From Corallochytrium limacisporum (taxonomy: Eukaryota; Opisthokonta): a stretch of 64,000 nucleotides of DNA. The notes beneath the pieces were generated by a model, which saw only the letters and a program-made list of their open reading frames with translations, searched no databases and was not told where the DNA came from. A program made the position numbers and the translations under genes. The stretch is from NCBI GenBank assembly GCA_002811645.1, contig PDIP01000024.1, forward strand, positions 8,870 to 72,869, written 5' to 3'. Position 1 is the stretch's first letter, and each line of letters starts with the position of its first letter. This document shows, one piece after another, positions 9,846-20,500 of this stretch.

Positions 9846-10316
9846 TCCATATTCTACAGATGGCGCTGACGGTTGTTCACGCTAATGCCTTGCTTTCCCC
9901 TTCAACCTCCCCGCATACTCTCTGTTCTGAAGAAAAGTTTCGAATGTTTACGACTCATGTTTCCAAACTAATCAAATTTCCATGGATCGGAAACCGCTGA
10001 AATAGGACACTGCTACTGTATGTGTTCCCTGGGCAGTCGCGTGTGTGCCAACCAACTTCAGGTCCTCCCTCCCAGCTCCCCAGCCCTCACCCACCCGGGC
10101 CCACCCAGGTGAGGGGAAAGTCCCGCTCGGCAGTGGCCCGGCCGGTGCAGGACGTGTGCGTCACTGTCGGTCACGGACCCTGGCCACCCGTGGCTATTTG
10201 AGCAAAACTCTTTGCAGTGTAAACTGAGAAGTAGCTAAAACAGGATATTAAGTTGAGGGTAAACAGCTTTATTTTCAAGGCTCGGATCAATAAAGAAGAG
10301 GCTGAGACAATAAGCA
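9846..10316. other. Divergent promoter region of pth and COA3-like genes
   Basis: No gene seen. An 8-bp inverted repeat (CCCTCACC at 10084-10091 with GGTGAGGG at 10108-10115) could be a binding site. An AATAAA near 10288 is most likely chance, since it precedes the COA3-like ATG. Confidence 0.45.
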
Positions 10317-10622
10317 ATGTTTTTCACAAGAACACTACGCATGAGCGGTGGTAGTGCGTTACCTCCGAAGCACGGTGGAGAAGTTCCCTTCGTCGCCAGG
10401 GCCCGTCGTGGGGGCGTGCCGGATCCACCCATGAAGGGACCACTTCAGCCGCCTACCATCACCAATGCACGTAACAGGAACATGGCTGTGGGAGGTGCAC
10501 TGTTCATCTTTGCTACCGGTGTTTACGCGTACACCTTTATTGCCATTGGACAGGAAGACTTTGAGCTGGATTCATTGCCTGCCAACCAAGATCCTACACA
10601 GCAGAAGCGTACTATTGGGTGA
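10317..10622 (+). CDS. COA3: COA3-like cytochrome c oxidase assembly factor
   Basis: A small protein of 101 residues with one transmembrane helix (about 55-74). The block from the Arg/Asn residues just before the helix through GVYAYTFIAIGQEDFE matches the COA3/CCDC56 family, whose consensus is R-R-N before the helix and VYxYTxxAVxQDDF after it. COA3 is an inner mitochondrial membrane protein that couples COX1 synthesis to assembly of cytochrome c oxidase. The Pro/Gly-rich N-terminal half is not conserved. A second in-frame Met at residue 9 is an alternative start. Confidence 0.75.
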   Translation: MFFTRTLRMSGGSALPPKHGGEVPFVARARRGGVPDPPMKGPLQPPTITNARNRNMAVGGALFIFATGVYAYTFIAIGQEDFELDSLPANQDPTQQKRTIG

Positions 10623-11603
10623 AAGCGAGATGCCATTTTTTGCGTTCATAAGTTAGTTTGACAACGGCAATATCCGAGACTAGTCTTGTTGAGTAATGAT
10701 ACCTATTTAACCATACAAACGGCAAATTTCTATACATATCGAACCTGAGTTGGTTTTATCGCTGATCCATTCGATGACAATTATTATCAAAAGCTAATGA
10801 GGCCGCGATCTCTTGCTTCAATTTAAGGCATGATCATTGACACTTGCGTTCGGCTAAAGACGCTGCCTACGTCCCACATCGCTTCCAGCACAAAGCCAAC
10901 TTTTTGTACACTTTATATCAATAAAAATTGATCAATTATTTGGCAACCCATACTCACAAGTAGGACTGGATGTCAGTAGAGGTAGATTCACTATGAGATC
11001 TCGCTCCCTCACCGGTCGCTGTCAACCGCTCTATACCCTCCACCACCCCTCCCGCTGCCGTGTTTTCCTTTTTGTTTTGGCTTTTTCTTTGCTTTGGTTT
11101 CTTTCAGGCCGCAGTTCAAAGTCTTTGGGCTTTGGCCGCGCAGACAGGAGTCGGGGTTTGTTTCCGTACACCCCGAAAGATGGGATTCAGGGCGGTGCGA
11201 GGTTGGGCGCCAGTGTACCACGGGGCCATCGGGACGTAAGCGAAACACCGGGAAAACACTTGAGAAGTAAGTCCGTACCAGTGCTCTTTTGATATCCTAC
11301 GTGGTCTCAGCATCACAGTCCCTGGGGTCTGTATAGTAGAGGTGCATGCGTTTTCTGCATTAGGGGTATTTGAGAATTTAATGTGATCATGAGATGGGGG
11401 AAATGAGTCCTTTTTTGGTGTATGTAGTCGATATCCATAAAACGGAGCTGAGCGGGTTGTGAAGAGACAACAGGGAGCATCTCTTCACATGATTTGAGGT
11501 TTATCTGGTTCAATAGTGCACTGGAAACGCTCCTAGCTACGTGCGGTTATTTTTTTCGGGGTGACTTTATTCAGTCACAGATTTTAACAGATCAATTACT
11601 AAA
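10623..11603. other. Gap before delta-COP
   Basis: About 1 kb without a recognisable gene. A 99-codon frame at 10993-11292 has no domain and overlaps an antisense frame of similar length, so it is not called. Positions 11550-11603 are AT-rich and probably hold the delta-COP promoter and leader. Confidence 0.5.
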
Positions 11604-13226
11604 ATGGTGCTCCTCGCGGCAGCAGTGTGCACCAAGGCTGGGAAGCCTATTGTCAGTAGGCAATTTGTAGAAATGACTCGCAGCCGCATTGAAGGTCTGG
11701 TGGCTGCATTTCCGAAGCTGGTTGGCACTGGATCTCAGCACACGTTTGTAGAGACTGAGTCTGTTCGCTATGTTTACCAGCCCATGGAGTCTCTCTTCAT
11801 GCTGCTGATCACAACAAAGAACTCCAATATTCTTGAGGACCTGGAAACACTACACTTGTTTGCGCGTGTTTTGCAGGAGTACTGTCGCGTCTTGGACGAA
11901 GCTGAAGTGTCGGACAATGCCTTTGAATTACTCTTTGCCTTTGATGAGATTATTTCCCTCGGATACCGCGAAAGCGTCAACATCGGCCAGATTCGCCAAT
12001 TCACTGAAATGGACTCCCATGAAGAGAAGATTTTCCAGATGGTGCAGAAGAACAAGGAACGCGAAGCCAAGGAGGAGATGAAGCGTCGCATGAAGGAGCT
12101 CGAACAGCAGCGCAAGGAAGCGCAGAAGATGGGCTTAGGTGGCGCTGGCGGCCGCGGTGGCATGGGTGGCATGGGCGGCACCCCTGGATTTGGTGCAAAC
12201 TTTGGTGGTAACATGGGCGGAGGCATGGGTATGGGCTCAGCGCAAGCTATGGGTGGTATGGGTGGATTTGATAACCCTCCGCCTCCACGTCAGCCTGTCT
12301 CCACTGCCGGTGGCGGCAGCGGTGCTCCAAGCCGCGGCATGAAGCTCGGTGGCCGTGCCAAAGCCAACGATTTTGTCGATGCCCTGCGTGCTGAGGGTGA
12401 AAGCGTTGCGCCAGGCGTGGCGGATTTGATGGGAGGCGCTGGTGCACAGGCCGCTGCGCAGCCCGAGGCTGCGCCAGTGATGGAGCAACAGATCAACCGG
12501 GAGAGTGTGCATCTGCGTATGGAGGAACGCATCGTTCTGAGTGCGACTCGTGATGGTGGTGTGAATGGTATGGAGGTCAAAGGTGACCTGTTCCTGAACA
12601 TTAATGACCCCGGACTGGCCAAGATTAGCATTCAGCTCGATCAGGGTGCCCTTCCCGGGGTCAACTTCAAGACTCACCCCAATGTGGACAAGAACGGATG
12701 GAACGGTGCGCAGAAGATTGGCCTCAAGGATCCTACACGTCCCTTCCCCGTCAACACGGATCTCGGTGTGCTCAAGTGGCGCTATGAAGGTCGGGGTGAC
12801 AACGACGTTCCCTTGCTCATCAACTGCTGGCCCACTCCCGTGGGAGATGGCACATGTGAGATAAACATCGAGTACGAACTGCAGCGTACAGACCTGCAAC
12901 TGCAGAATGTACAGGTTCTGATCCCCATCCAGGGCGGACAGCCGACTGTGAACAATGTGGAGGAAGGCGAGTATATGTTCGACCCTCGCGCTCACGGTTT
13001 GATCTGGCGCATACCCGCCATCACTGCAAGCAACGCAAGTGGGACCCTTGAGTTCGTTGCACCGGGACAGGATGCGAATGCATTCTTCCCTGTGCACGTC
13101 AACTACGCGTCCGAAATGTCATACTGTAAGGTTTCTATTGCTGGTGTCTCGAGCGTGGAGAATGGGCAAGAAGTGCCGTTCTCGCTACAGGCGATGCAGT
13201 CCCCAGAACGTTACGAGTTTGCTTAG
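11604..13226 (+). CDS. ARCN1: Coatomer subunit delta (delta-COP)
   Basis: The 540-residue product matches delta-COP/archain (Ret2 in yeast), a core subunit of the COPI coat that drives retrograde Golgi-to-ER traffic. Residues 1-140 form the longin-like domain, starting with the typical MVLLAAAVCTKAGKPIVSRQ. A charged helix (about 140-175) and a Gly/Met-rich linker (about 175-235) follow. The C-terminal mu-homology domain (about 290-540) begins near the block RESVHLRMEERIVL. Length is close to the animal protein (about 510). An AATAAA at 13320-13325 lies 94 bases after the stop and fits a polyadenylation signal. No break or intron. Confidence 0.97.
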   Translation: MVLLAAAVCTKAGKPIVSRQFVEMTRSRIEGLVAAFPKLVGTGSQHTFVETESVRYVYQPMESLFMLLITTKNSNILEDLETLHLFARVLQEYCRVLDEAEVSDNAFELLFAFDEIISLGYRESVNIGQIRQFTEMDSHEEKIFQMVQKNKEREAKEEMKRRMKELEQQRKEAQKMGLGGAGGRGGMGGMGGTPGFGANFGGNMGGGMGMGSAQAMGGMGGFDNPPPPRQPVSTAGGGSGAPSRGMKLGGRAKANDFVDALRAEGESVAPGVADLMGGAGAQAAAQPEAAPVMEQQINRESVHLRMEERIVLSATRDGGVNGMEVKGDLFLNINDPGLAKISIQLDQGALPGVNFKTHPNVDKNGWNGAQKIGLKDPTRPFPVNTDLGVLKWRYEGRGDNDVPLLINCWPTPVGDGTCEINIEYELQRTDLQLQNVQVLIPIQGGQPTVNNVEEGEYMFDPRAHGLIWRIPAITASNASGTLEFVAPGQDANAFFPVHVNYASEMSYCKVSIAGVSSVENGQEVPFSLQAMQSPERYEFA

Positions 13227-13754
13227 ATTGAGGACTTTGAACCCAAGGTGAAATATCACCGTGCTTTCTTAGTAGCTCATGATCTTGATCACCTGGCCCT
13301 ATTGGGCAAAGCAAGTCAAAATAAAAAAGAAACAACCTTCAAAGTCAAACGCCCTTTCTCCTTCGAATACGTCCGCCAGATCTCAGGGGTTTGCAAAAGA
13401 CGGGGACATCCCCGGCACCCCCACCCTCCCCCCTCCCCCCTTCCTCAATCAAACAACGGCGCAACTGGGCGTACTCGTAATTTCCCTACCGCCTTACACC
13501 CGCAGTCTTGAGGTCGCTAACCGTCGTGAGACCCCGCTTCCTGGAGAGCTACCAAGCGGGTGGTTGAGTCCCTTTGAATCCCCGAAAGTGATGACCAGGA
13601 CAATAAAAACAAGTCAACAAAATGATGCTGGGAACATGAAGATTGGCTCCTGAACCTCCAATACGGGTAAAGATGTCTTTCAGAAGATAAGTAGTTTGTT
13701 CTGACTGATCTTCAAGGGGTTCCTTCCATTTGCTTCAGAGGCAGGTCTGGAGTC
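13227..13754. other. Gap between delta-COP and the PatZ-like gene
   Basis: Delta-COP 3' UTR with its AATAAA at 13320, then about 400 bases with C-rich runs (13420-13440). No gene seen. Confidence 0.5.
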
Positions 13755-16700
13755 ATGAGTATCGTTAGTATTGGGTCGCTACAGCGCGACAGCAGTGTAC
13801 ATGACCATGCTGTGCCACTCTCACAGAACACGTGGAACCACACGAGTGCCAGATACACAGTCTTTAGTGCGTCGTCCGGGTTTCGGGACCTGCGACCCCT
13901 CTTGGATCCGAGTGGAGTTTGCCTGGTCACGGACCTTGGAGATCCCAAAGAATATAGCGACAAACAAATCTCAGTTGCCCGTGAATGGGCAGAGGCTGTA
14001 CTTTGGAACCTTCAAAGTTCTTCGGCCAGCTTTAGAGGAGATATTGTGGTTTTGGAGGGGATCCATCAACAAGGACATGTAGGGAATCCGGCCCGAGAAT
14101 TACCGAACTTGCCACAGACTGGAATCACCGTCCACAAATGGTCTATCGATGATGATGCACACAGCGCGGAACAGTTTCTCTCTTGGACCGAAAGGATTGA
14201 TCTCTTCCTCATCATGGCGGTTTCAGCCGATCGGATTCGACGCCTAGTGACACTGATTGATGACGCCAAGGGTACCAGCCCGCGCACAGCGATTGTAATG
14301 GCTGGTAGTGCGTGTCTGCAGAGTGACGACGGAAAGGTGATTGACTTCACCCTGTCCCTGCCCCCCTTGTACCGCACCCGCGTCCTTGGGCCTGACTCGA
14401 GTGGTGTCATTCTGCCACACGTCGGCCTGAATGCTAGCTATGTACGGACAGGAAGAGCTGAGTCTGGCAGCGTCGGTGGGCTGGCCTTCGTCGTGCAGAG
14501 CCGAGGTATCGGTGCGGCGGTGGTAGAGTGGTGTCGGATGGCCCAGAACATTTCGCTGGGGATGTTTATCGATCTCGGAGAAGGGAGCTCACAGCGCAGT
14601 GACCAGGTTGACAATTATGAACCCGCTCACCAAAGCGACAGTGCAGACTGTGAAGCCTTATCAATCAGGTATATCAATGATGATGAACCCACGATTGAAT
14701 GGGACAACATTGTGACCACTCTTGGGGACGATCGACACTGCAATGCAATCTTCCTCTGTGTAGACTCGATTGCCAATGCGCGTAGCTTTCTTAGTGCCCT
14801 GCGGGAGGTCAGTCTGACGAAACCCGTAGTTGTCTTTCGGGGACAGAGCCAACCTCAAAACAACACTTTCGAAGATGCTGTGTTCAACGCGGCACTGCGT
14901 CGCTGTGGTGCGTTGAGGGTCAGGACTCTAGCCGAACTATTCCATCTCACCGTTGCTCTGGGGACGTCAGTTCCGACCGTGGGCGGCCACGGCTGTCTGC
15001 AGGTCGTCAGCAATGTTCGCGTACCCCTCACACGGCACACCAGCCAGCGCGCGACCATGACGTCACTCCCTGCAAACGCAAACCGCAGTGCATTTGTTGA
15101 TGCCACACTTGCTGCTTTGCGCAGTACTGATAATGACGGCGTGCTTGTTGTCTACGCGCCTCTGGCCGGGCCACGGGATTCCATGCTACTGGCGGAGAGT
15201 CTTGGGACATTGTGCACATTGTCGAATCGACGGCATGGAAGCGGCCAGGACAATGGTGGTGAGTGTCTTGCATCCAAAGCTTTACTTTTCTGCGTCCTTG
15301 GAGTGCGTGAGGAGGAAACCAGGCGCTTGGCGGATGCGTGCTTGGGCATTCCTGTGTTCCGTAGGCCAGATGATGCGGAACGGACCTTTGAACTGCTCTA
15401 CAATCGACATCAAAACCTGCAGCTGCTCTACGAGACTCCTCTATCGATCAGACAAGATGGTGGTGTTGCGGCCGAAAATGATGTTAACGCACCCGAGGAG
15501 GAAGCCGTAGTGCATGAACAGAAAGCCTGCCTTGAAGAGAAGGCAATTGCATGCTGCAAGGACACCACTGCAGCCGCGTTCGTTGCCAAGTTGTCAGACC
15601 GCAGGCGAACCCGTCTGCAGAGTCAGAGTAGTGATGGAATAGCTTCGACGATGGAATCACGGCAGATCCAGTCACAGCCGCACACACACAGACAAACGAT
15701 TCGCAGTCCATTAATTCCCTTGCTCAGCGAGGTCGAGAGCAAACAGCTGTTACAGGCCTACGGTATTCCTACAGTGCAAACCATGGGACCGTGTCAAACA
15801 GCGGATGACGCTGTGGCAGCCGCGCGACAGGTGGGCTACCCAGTCGTTCTGAAACTTCAGAGCCGACTTCTGGCACACAAAAGCGCCATCGGCGGCGTGC
15901 AACTGAATCTTGTCAATGAGGACGAGGTTCGGTCAGCGTTTGCTCGAATCCGATCCGCTGTAGATGTGTGGATCAAGGATTCCTCATCGGCGTCTGTGAA
16001 TTTGTTTTCTGCGGAAGAAGCGGAGATATCTGCTGCATTCCAAGGCGTCAGTGTACAGCGCCATTTGCCGCTTGACCGTGGGTTCGAGGTGCAGATCGGT
16101 ATGCACGTGGACCCCCACTTTGGGCCGATTGTGACTTTTGGCCTCGGTGGCCGCGCTCTGGAACTGAATCCCTCCTCCGGTGGTGGTGGTGGCACTGGTC
16201 AAACCGTCGGCCTACCACCACTGAATGGAACACTAGCTAAGCGCATGCTTGAGGCCAGCACGGTATATGAAGGACTGCGCTGGAGCCCCCGGCTGATGGC
16301 CACACCAACTCATATGTCATCATCCCCGATACCAGAAGCAGAGCATGGCAACATCAAGGCCCTGCGCAGTCTGGAGCGCCTGCTCGTGGACTGGAGCGTC
16401 CTCGTGGCGCAGCAAAGACGCATCATGGAGGCCACGCTGAATCCTGTGCTGGTGACGGCGACTGAATGTGTGGTTCTGGACGCTACCGTCCGGCTCTTTC
16501 CCCCGTTTATCCCGTATGCCTCGCTTCCCAGGCCAGCCATTCGTCCATATCCTCTGCAGTATATTCGTCGCGGATGGCACGCTCGTAATCGTCGTGATAG
16601 TCACCATTCTGAGGTAGCTATCTCCGACAGTAGCCACTCTGGGAACAACAGCAACGGTACCCCCCCAGGTGCAAACATAAACCTTACCTTCCGTCCTATC

Positions 16701-17387
16701 AAGCCGGAAGACGAACCCGCGGTGCGTGACTTTCACGCTTCTCTCAGTCGACAGAGCGTGTACCTGCGCTACTTTGGCTTTGTTAACCTTGAGGCACGTA
16801 TTGCCCACGAACGATTGGCACGGCTCTGCTTCATCGACTACGACCGCGAAATGGCCCTCATTGTGCATGTGGACAATATACCGGACACTGTTGTAGCAAT
16901 GGGCCGCCTAAGCCGCCCACATCTTGGCCACGGACCAACCACTGCGGACATTCCTGGGTCCGCAGTGGAGGGCGAAATCAGTCTTATCGTCAGCGACGAG
17001 TGGCATGGCCATGGCATTGGCAAGGAACTTGTCACTCAACTCGAATACATTGCAGCCCTGGAAGGTGTGTCGATCGCAACTATGGAGATCATGCGAGAAA
17101 ACACACCGATGCAGTCGCTGGCTGAGAAGTTGGGCTACACACTACACTTTGGAGGAGAACACATTCGCGCACACAAGATGCTGTCCCCATCCGGAAATGA
17201 AGAGATGTCCGCGGCGGAAATAGCGGAAATCGCGTCGGAATCAGCCGATGCAGTACCTGACCTGGGCAGTGAACCCAATACTACGGCTACAATGGAGAAG
17301 ACGCGTCCTCCTTTGCTACGAGGTTCGAGCATCCTTCACGCCCAAACTCTGCAGGATATCAACAGCATGATGGAGGACTTGTGGTAG
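13755..17387 (+). CDS. PatZ/Pka-like protein: acyl-CoA-synthetase-type domains fused to a GNAT acetyltransferase
   Basis: 1210 residues in the order CoA-binding, CoA-ligase, ATP-grasp, GNAT. This is the order of bacterial protein lysine acetyltransferases PatZ/Pka/Pat (about 890 residues), which acetylate and switch off enzymes such as acetyl-CoA synthetase. The ligase domain shows VQSRG (about 246-250) where active synthetases have SQSGA. It also shows the block around KPVVVFRG (about 355), after which active ADP-forming synthetases carry a phosphohistidine in SHTGA. Here that stretch (about 360-376) reads QPQNNTFEDAVFNAALRRCG, so the His is missing, as in Pat proteins. The ATP-grasp spans about 653-916. 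The GNAT domain spans about 975-1146 with the signature IDYDREMAL and an acetyl-CoA loop GHGIGKEL near 1084. A family-typical role would be metabolic regulation by acetylation; transfer from bacteria is an inference. Confidence 0.85.
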   Translation: MSIVSIGSLQRDSSVHDHAVPLSQNTWNHTSARYTVFSASSGFRDLRPLLDPSGVCLVTDLGDPKEYSDKQISVAREWAEAVLWNLQSSSASFRGDIVVLEGIHQQGHVGNPARELPNLPQTGITVHKWSIDDDAHSAEQFLSWTERIDLFLIMAVSADRIRRLVTLIDDAKGTSPRTAIVMAGSACLQSDDGKVIDFTLSLPPLYRTRVLGPDSSGVILPHVGLNASYVRTGRAESGSVGGLAFVVQSRGIGAAVVEWCRMAQNISLGMFIDLGEGSSQRSDQVDNYEPAHQSDSADCEALSIRYINDDEPTIEWDNIVTTLGDDRHCNAIFLCVDSIANARSFLSALREVSLTKPVVVFRGQSQPQNNTFEDAVFNAALRRCGALRVRTLAELFHLTVALGTSVPTVGGHGCLQVVSNVRVPLTRHTSQRATMTSLPANANRSAFVDATLAALRSTDNDGVLVVYAPLAGPRDSMLLAESLGTLCTLSNRRHGSGQDNGGECLASKALLFCVLGVREEETRRLADACLGIPVFRRPDDAERTFELLYNRHQNLQLLYETPLSIRQDGGVAAENDVNAPEEEAVVHEQKACLEEKAIACCKDTTAAAFVAKLSDRRRTRLQSQSSDGIASTMESRQIQSQPHTHRQTIRSPLIPLLSEVESKQLLQAYGIPTVQTMGPCQTADDAVAAARQVGYPVVLKLQSRLLAHKSAIGGVQLNLVNEDEVRSAFARIRSAVDVWIKDSSSASVNLFSAEEAEISAAFQGVSVQRHLPLDRGFEVQIGMHVDPHFGPIVTFGLGGRALELNPSSGGGGGTGQTVGLPPLNGTLAKRMLEASTVYEGLRWSPRLMATPTHMSSSPIPEAEHGNIKALRSLERLLVDWSVLVAQQRRIMEATLNPVLVTATECVVLDATVRLFPPFIPYASLPRPAIRPYPLQYIRRGWHARNRRDSHHSEVAISDSSHSGNNSNGTPPGANINLTFRPIKPEDEPAVRDFHASLSRQSVYLRYFGFVNLEARIAHERLARLCFIDYDREMALIVHVDNIPDTVVAMGRLSRPHLGHGPTTADIPGSAVEGEISLIVSDEWHGHGIGKELVTQLEYIAALEGVSIATMEIMRENTPMQSLAEKLGYTLHFGGEHIRAHKMLSPSGNEEMSAAEIAEIASESADAVPDLGSEPNTTATMEKTRPPLLRGSSILHAQTLQDINSMMEDLW

Positions 17388-17503
17388 TAGCCATGCTCTA
17401 AAAGAACAATCAAAATGTTTATTCACAACGATTTCTAATGGACACCTTCTGATAGGTTTCCAGCATAGCATTTGTTTTTGTCTCGGGGTTTGCTGGTCAG
17501 TTC

Positions 17504-20500
17504 TTAGAATACATCCGCCTCCTTCTTCTTAACTACCTTCTTCCACTGTGGCAGCTTCTCGAAGGCCTCCCGGTCCATGCCAAAGGCCACCTTGAAGTCC
17601 TCATCACTAATGTGGTCTTCTGGGTGGGTACGGTCAATGTCCTTAGGCAACTGATCACCACGCTTGCCTTTGATGTCCGCCAAGGGATAGATCTTCACAT
17701 TGGCTGCCAATTCCTTCAGACGGTCCAGTACAACCTTCACAGTTGCCGGTGACCTATCCGGCAGTTCAGCAAAGAATTCGCTGGTTTCGACGTCCTCCGA
17801 TCCTTTGTCTGGCACACCATAGATATCAGTTCTGAAGCTACCCCCCTCGTGGCCTTCAAACTGCACAGAGATTTCGCATGGATCTCCTGTGCCCCAAGGA
17901 ATGGCCTCTATGGTCGTGATCACCACATTCGGAGGGAACCACTCAGGATCCACCTCCCCAACCACAGCCATATCGCATTGGTGCTTCTGTAAAGCCTCCA
18001 CACTCTTTAGTCCGGCCACCAACTCTTCCTTGCGAACACGTGAACTGACCCACAGGTAGAGTTGAGTACTCTTCTCATCCTTCTTTTCGCCCTGGACCGC
18101 GACGGCGATAATGCACAGAGCCCAGGAACTCAGACGATGGTAACTGCAACCTCGAGAGGCGATGAGTTTTGGGTAGCCACCGATGTAGTCCACAGCCCAG
18201 ACCGTGACCTCCCGGTAACCGCCACGTGTGCTGACCTGCGGCACAGCCTTGGTTGCTTTCTGGACCGCCGCAAATTCGGTGCAGTTCTTTGTCGCCATGG
18301 TCTTGTCCGCTTTGCCATACAGTTCTTTTGCAAGCCCCGGAAGTAGTGCCTTCTCAGCACGGGCATCCTCCGAATCTGCGTTTCCTTCACAGAGGAAGAC
18401 TTTGCCACCGCAACGCACTATGGCTGAAGTGTCGTGCGCCAACAATGCCTGTGCACTAGTAGGAGTCAGGGGTACAGTTTTACCGGAAATGAACGCTCGA
18501 TCACAGGCACGGATCACGGTGAGTTCATCTCCAGTGTGATCATTGTCCTGGGTCACCAAGAAGCAATGCTCGTGTAACATGCGACCAAAATGAGGCGGTT
18601 CTTGGCCCTCCACAACCATAACTTGCTGAGCATGATACTGGCTATCGTTAATTTCCTTGGCACGCAAAGCAAGGGCAGCCTTGGCTGGAGGGGGCACTTT
18701 ACTTCCTTGCCAGAGGTACATAACGTACATTTCTCGCTTCCCAGCAAACTCATAGACAAAAATGTATGCGCGCGTGGAAGCCAGGATCCGGTGCTCACGG
18801 TGTTTAGCAGCCTCTGAAAGTTTCCCTTTCTCATTTACAACCCAAACCTTCATGTCTCCAGTGCCATTGTCACGGTCCGTGAAGAGGGTTTGCGACGGTT
18901 CGTCCAGCTGTTCAATACTCTCTCCAAATTCCTCAATATGATTGTAGTTACGCTTCTCCTTGTCAGCTCCCGTGGTGTATGGGGTGGCGTCCTTGCGCTT
19001 TATGTTGCCGACCTGTCCGACTTCCAGGGTCATACCGCCTTGGAAATCAGAGAAGAGCTCTTTGAATACCACGTCCTCACTCCCAGCAACTTCACGGTTG
19101 ACCGGCGGTAGTTCAGCAGAATCCTGAGTTCCAATGTTGAAAAAGGTACCATCGCCAAGTCGTATATCCTCCAAGAGTTCTTTTTGCAGATCCTCTGCCA
19201 AAGCTACGGCGTTGATCTTGCAGTCTTCCGAAGCAAATCGCCCGCTCCAAATGAAGATCTCGTTGAGTCCCTTGACAACTGTGCAGGCGTGTTGATCCAA
19301 GATGCTAGTGCTGGGAATGCCAACGGCTACTTCGTTGTGGGAGTCCTCTGTGACATGGATGAACTTCACACTACCCTTCCACAGTGTTTCAAAAGCCTGG
19401 TCGTCGCCACTCGTCTCACGGCAGCTTTTCGGTCCCCGTCGAGCATCGAAAGTGCCCAGACTAGCGGTGCTGCCTTTGAACTTGCCCGTGAGCTTCTCTT
19501 CCGCAGGCAGAAGCAAAATGCTCCAAAACTTCTTTGCATAACCCCTGTCCGCCATGTGAGGTTGGTCGTCAATCTTGATCACAGGGATCCTACCGCCATA
19601 GAGGGAGTCCCTGATGCGATGTGCTACATCCACAGCTCGGCCCTTCTCCGTAATGCTTGCCGCCGCACCATTCCAAATATATACACATATTTTGGTCTCC
19701 AGAACATAACAATCGTCATGACTCATAGACTCGGGACGGAGCGGAACGCGCAATGTGCGGGGACGACGCTTGCCCTTGATGGCATAGAGACAGATCCGGT
19801 CCTGCCGCTCTACTTTTTGCAAATGGCTCTGGTCTGCAGAACTCATGATGGACATTCCTTTACGATTCATTACGCTCACTGACACACGAGTGGGTGACAC
19901 ACTGCTGGAGCGGAAGTGTTTGGTACGGTCTGCCGCTAAGAGGGGCTGATCTGCAACAGAGATCCGCTTGTTTACGTGCGTGGTCGCCCCAATAGTATCG
20001 GTATCAGATGTGTAAACAATAGCGCTTGAGGGTGGTTTGTTACGTATCTGGTTGATCTCGCGCTCTGCTGCTGGCTTGATTTCTACGGGTGTGGGCTTAG
20101 TGCCATCAATCTGCAGGGCTGAGACGTCACCTTCAGCAACAGACTCGCCCGTGCCCCCGCGGCTACGGGTCTTGCGTTTTGGACGAGTTGGTGTCTTGAA
20201 TTTACTGCCATCCCCTTCTTCCTTAGCTACTCTGTCAGTGCCTTCCCCTGGCTCATGCTCATCTGCCTGCTTCACGGCGGCTGCACTGTCGGTAGCTGCA
20301 TGATGCTTCTCTGGGCCCTTCGGACGATCCTTGGCCATGTCACCGGGGTCGTGTGTGCTGTCATCTACCTTCGGTTGGACGCTCTGACGGAATGCGTCCA
20401 TTTTGCTGCCAGCGCCCTCCGCCTTCTGCGTGTCACTCTCCGGCGCACCCAACGTATCCGCTACTTTTGTCGCCTTCGCCTTTCGCTTCATCTTTGGCCT

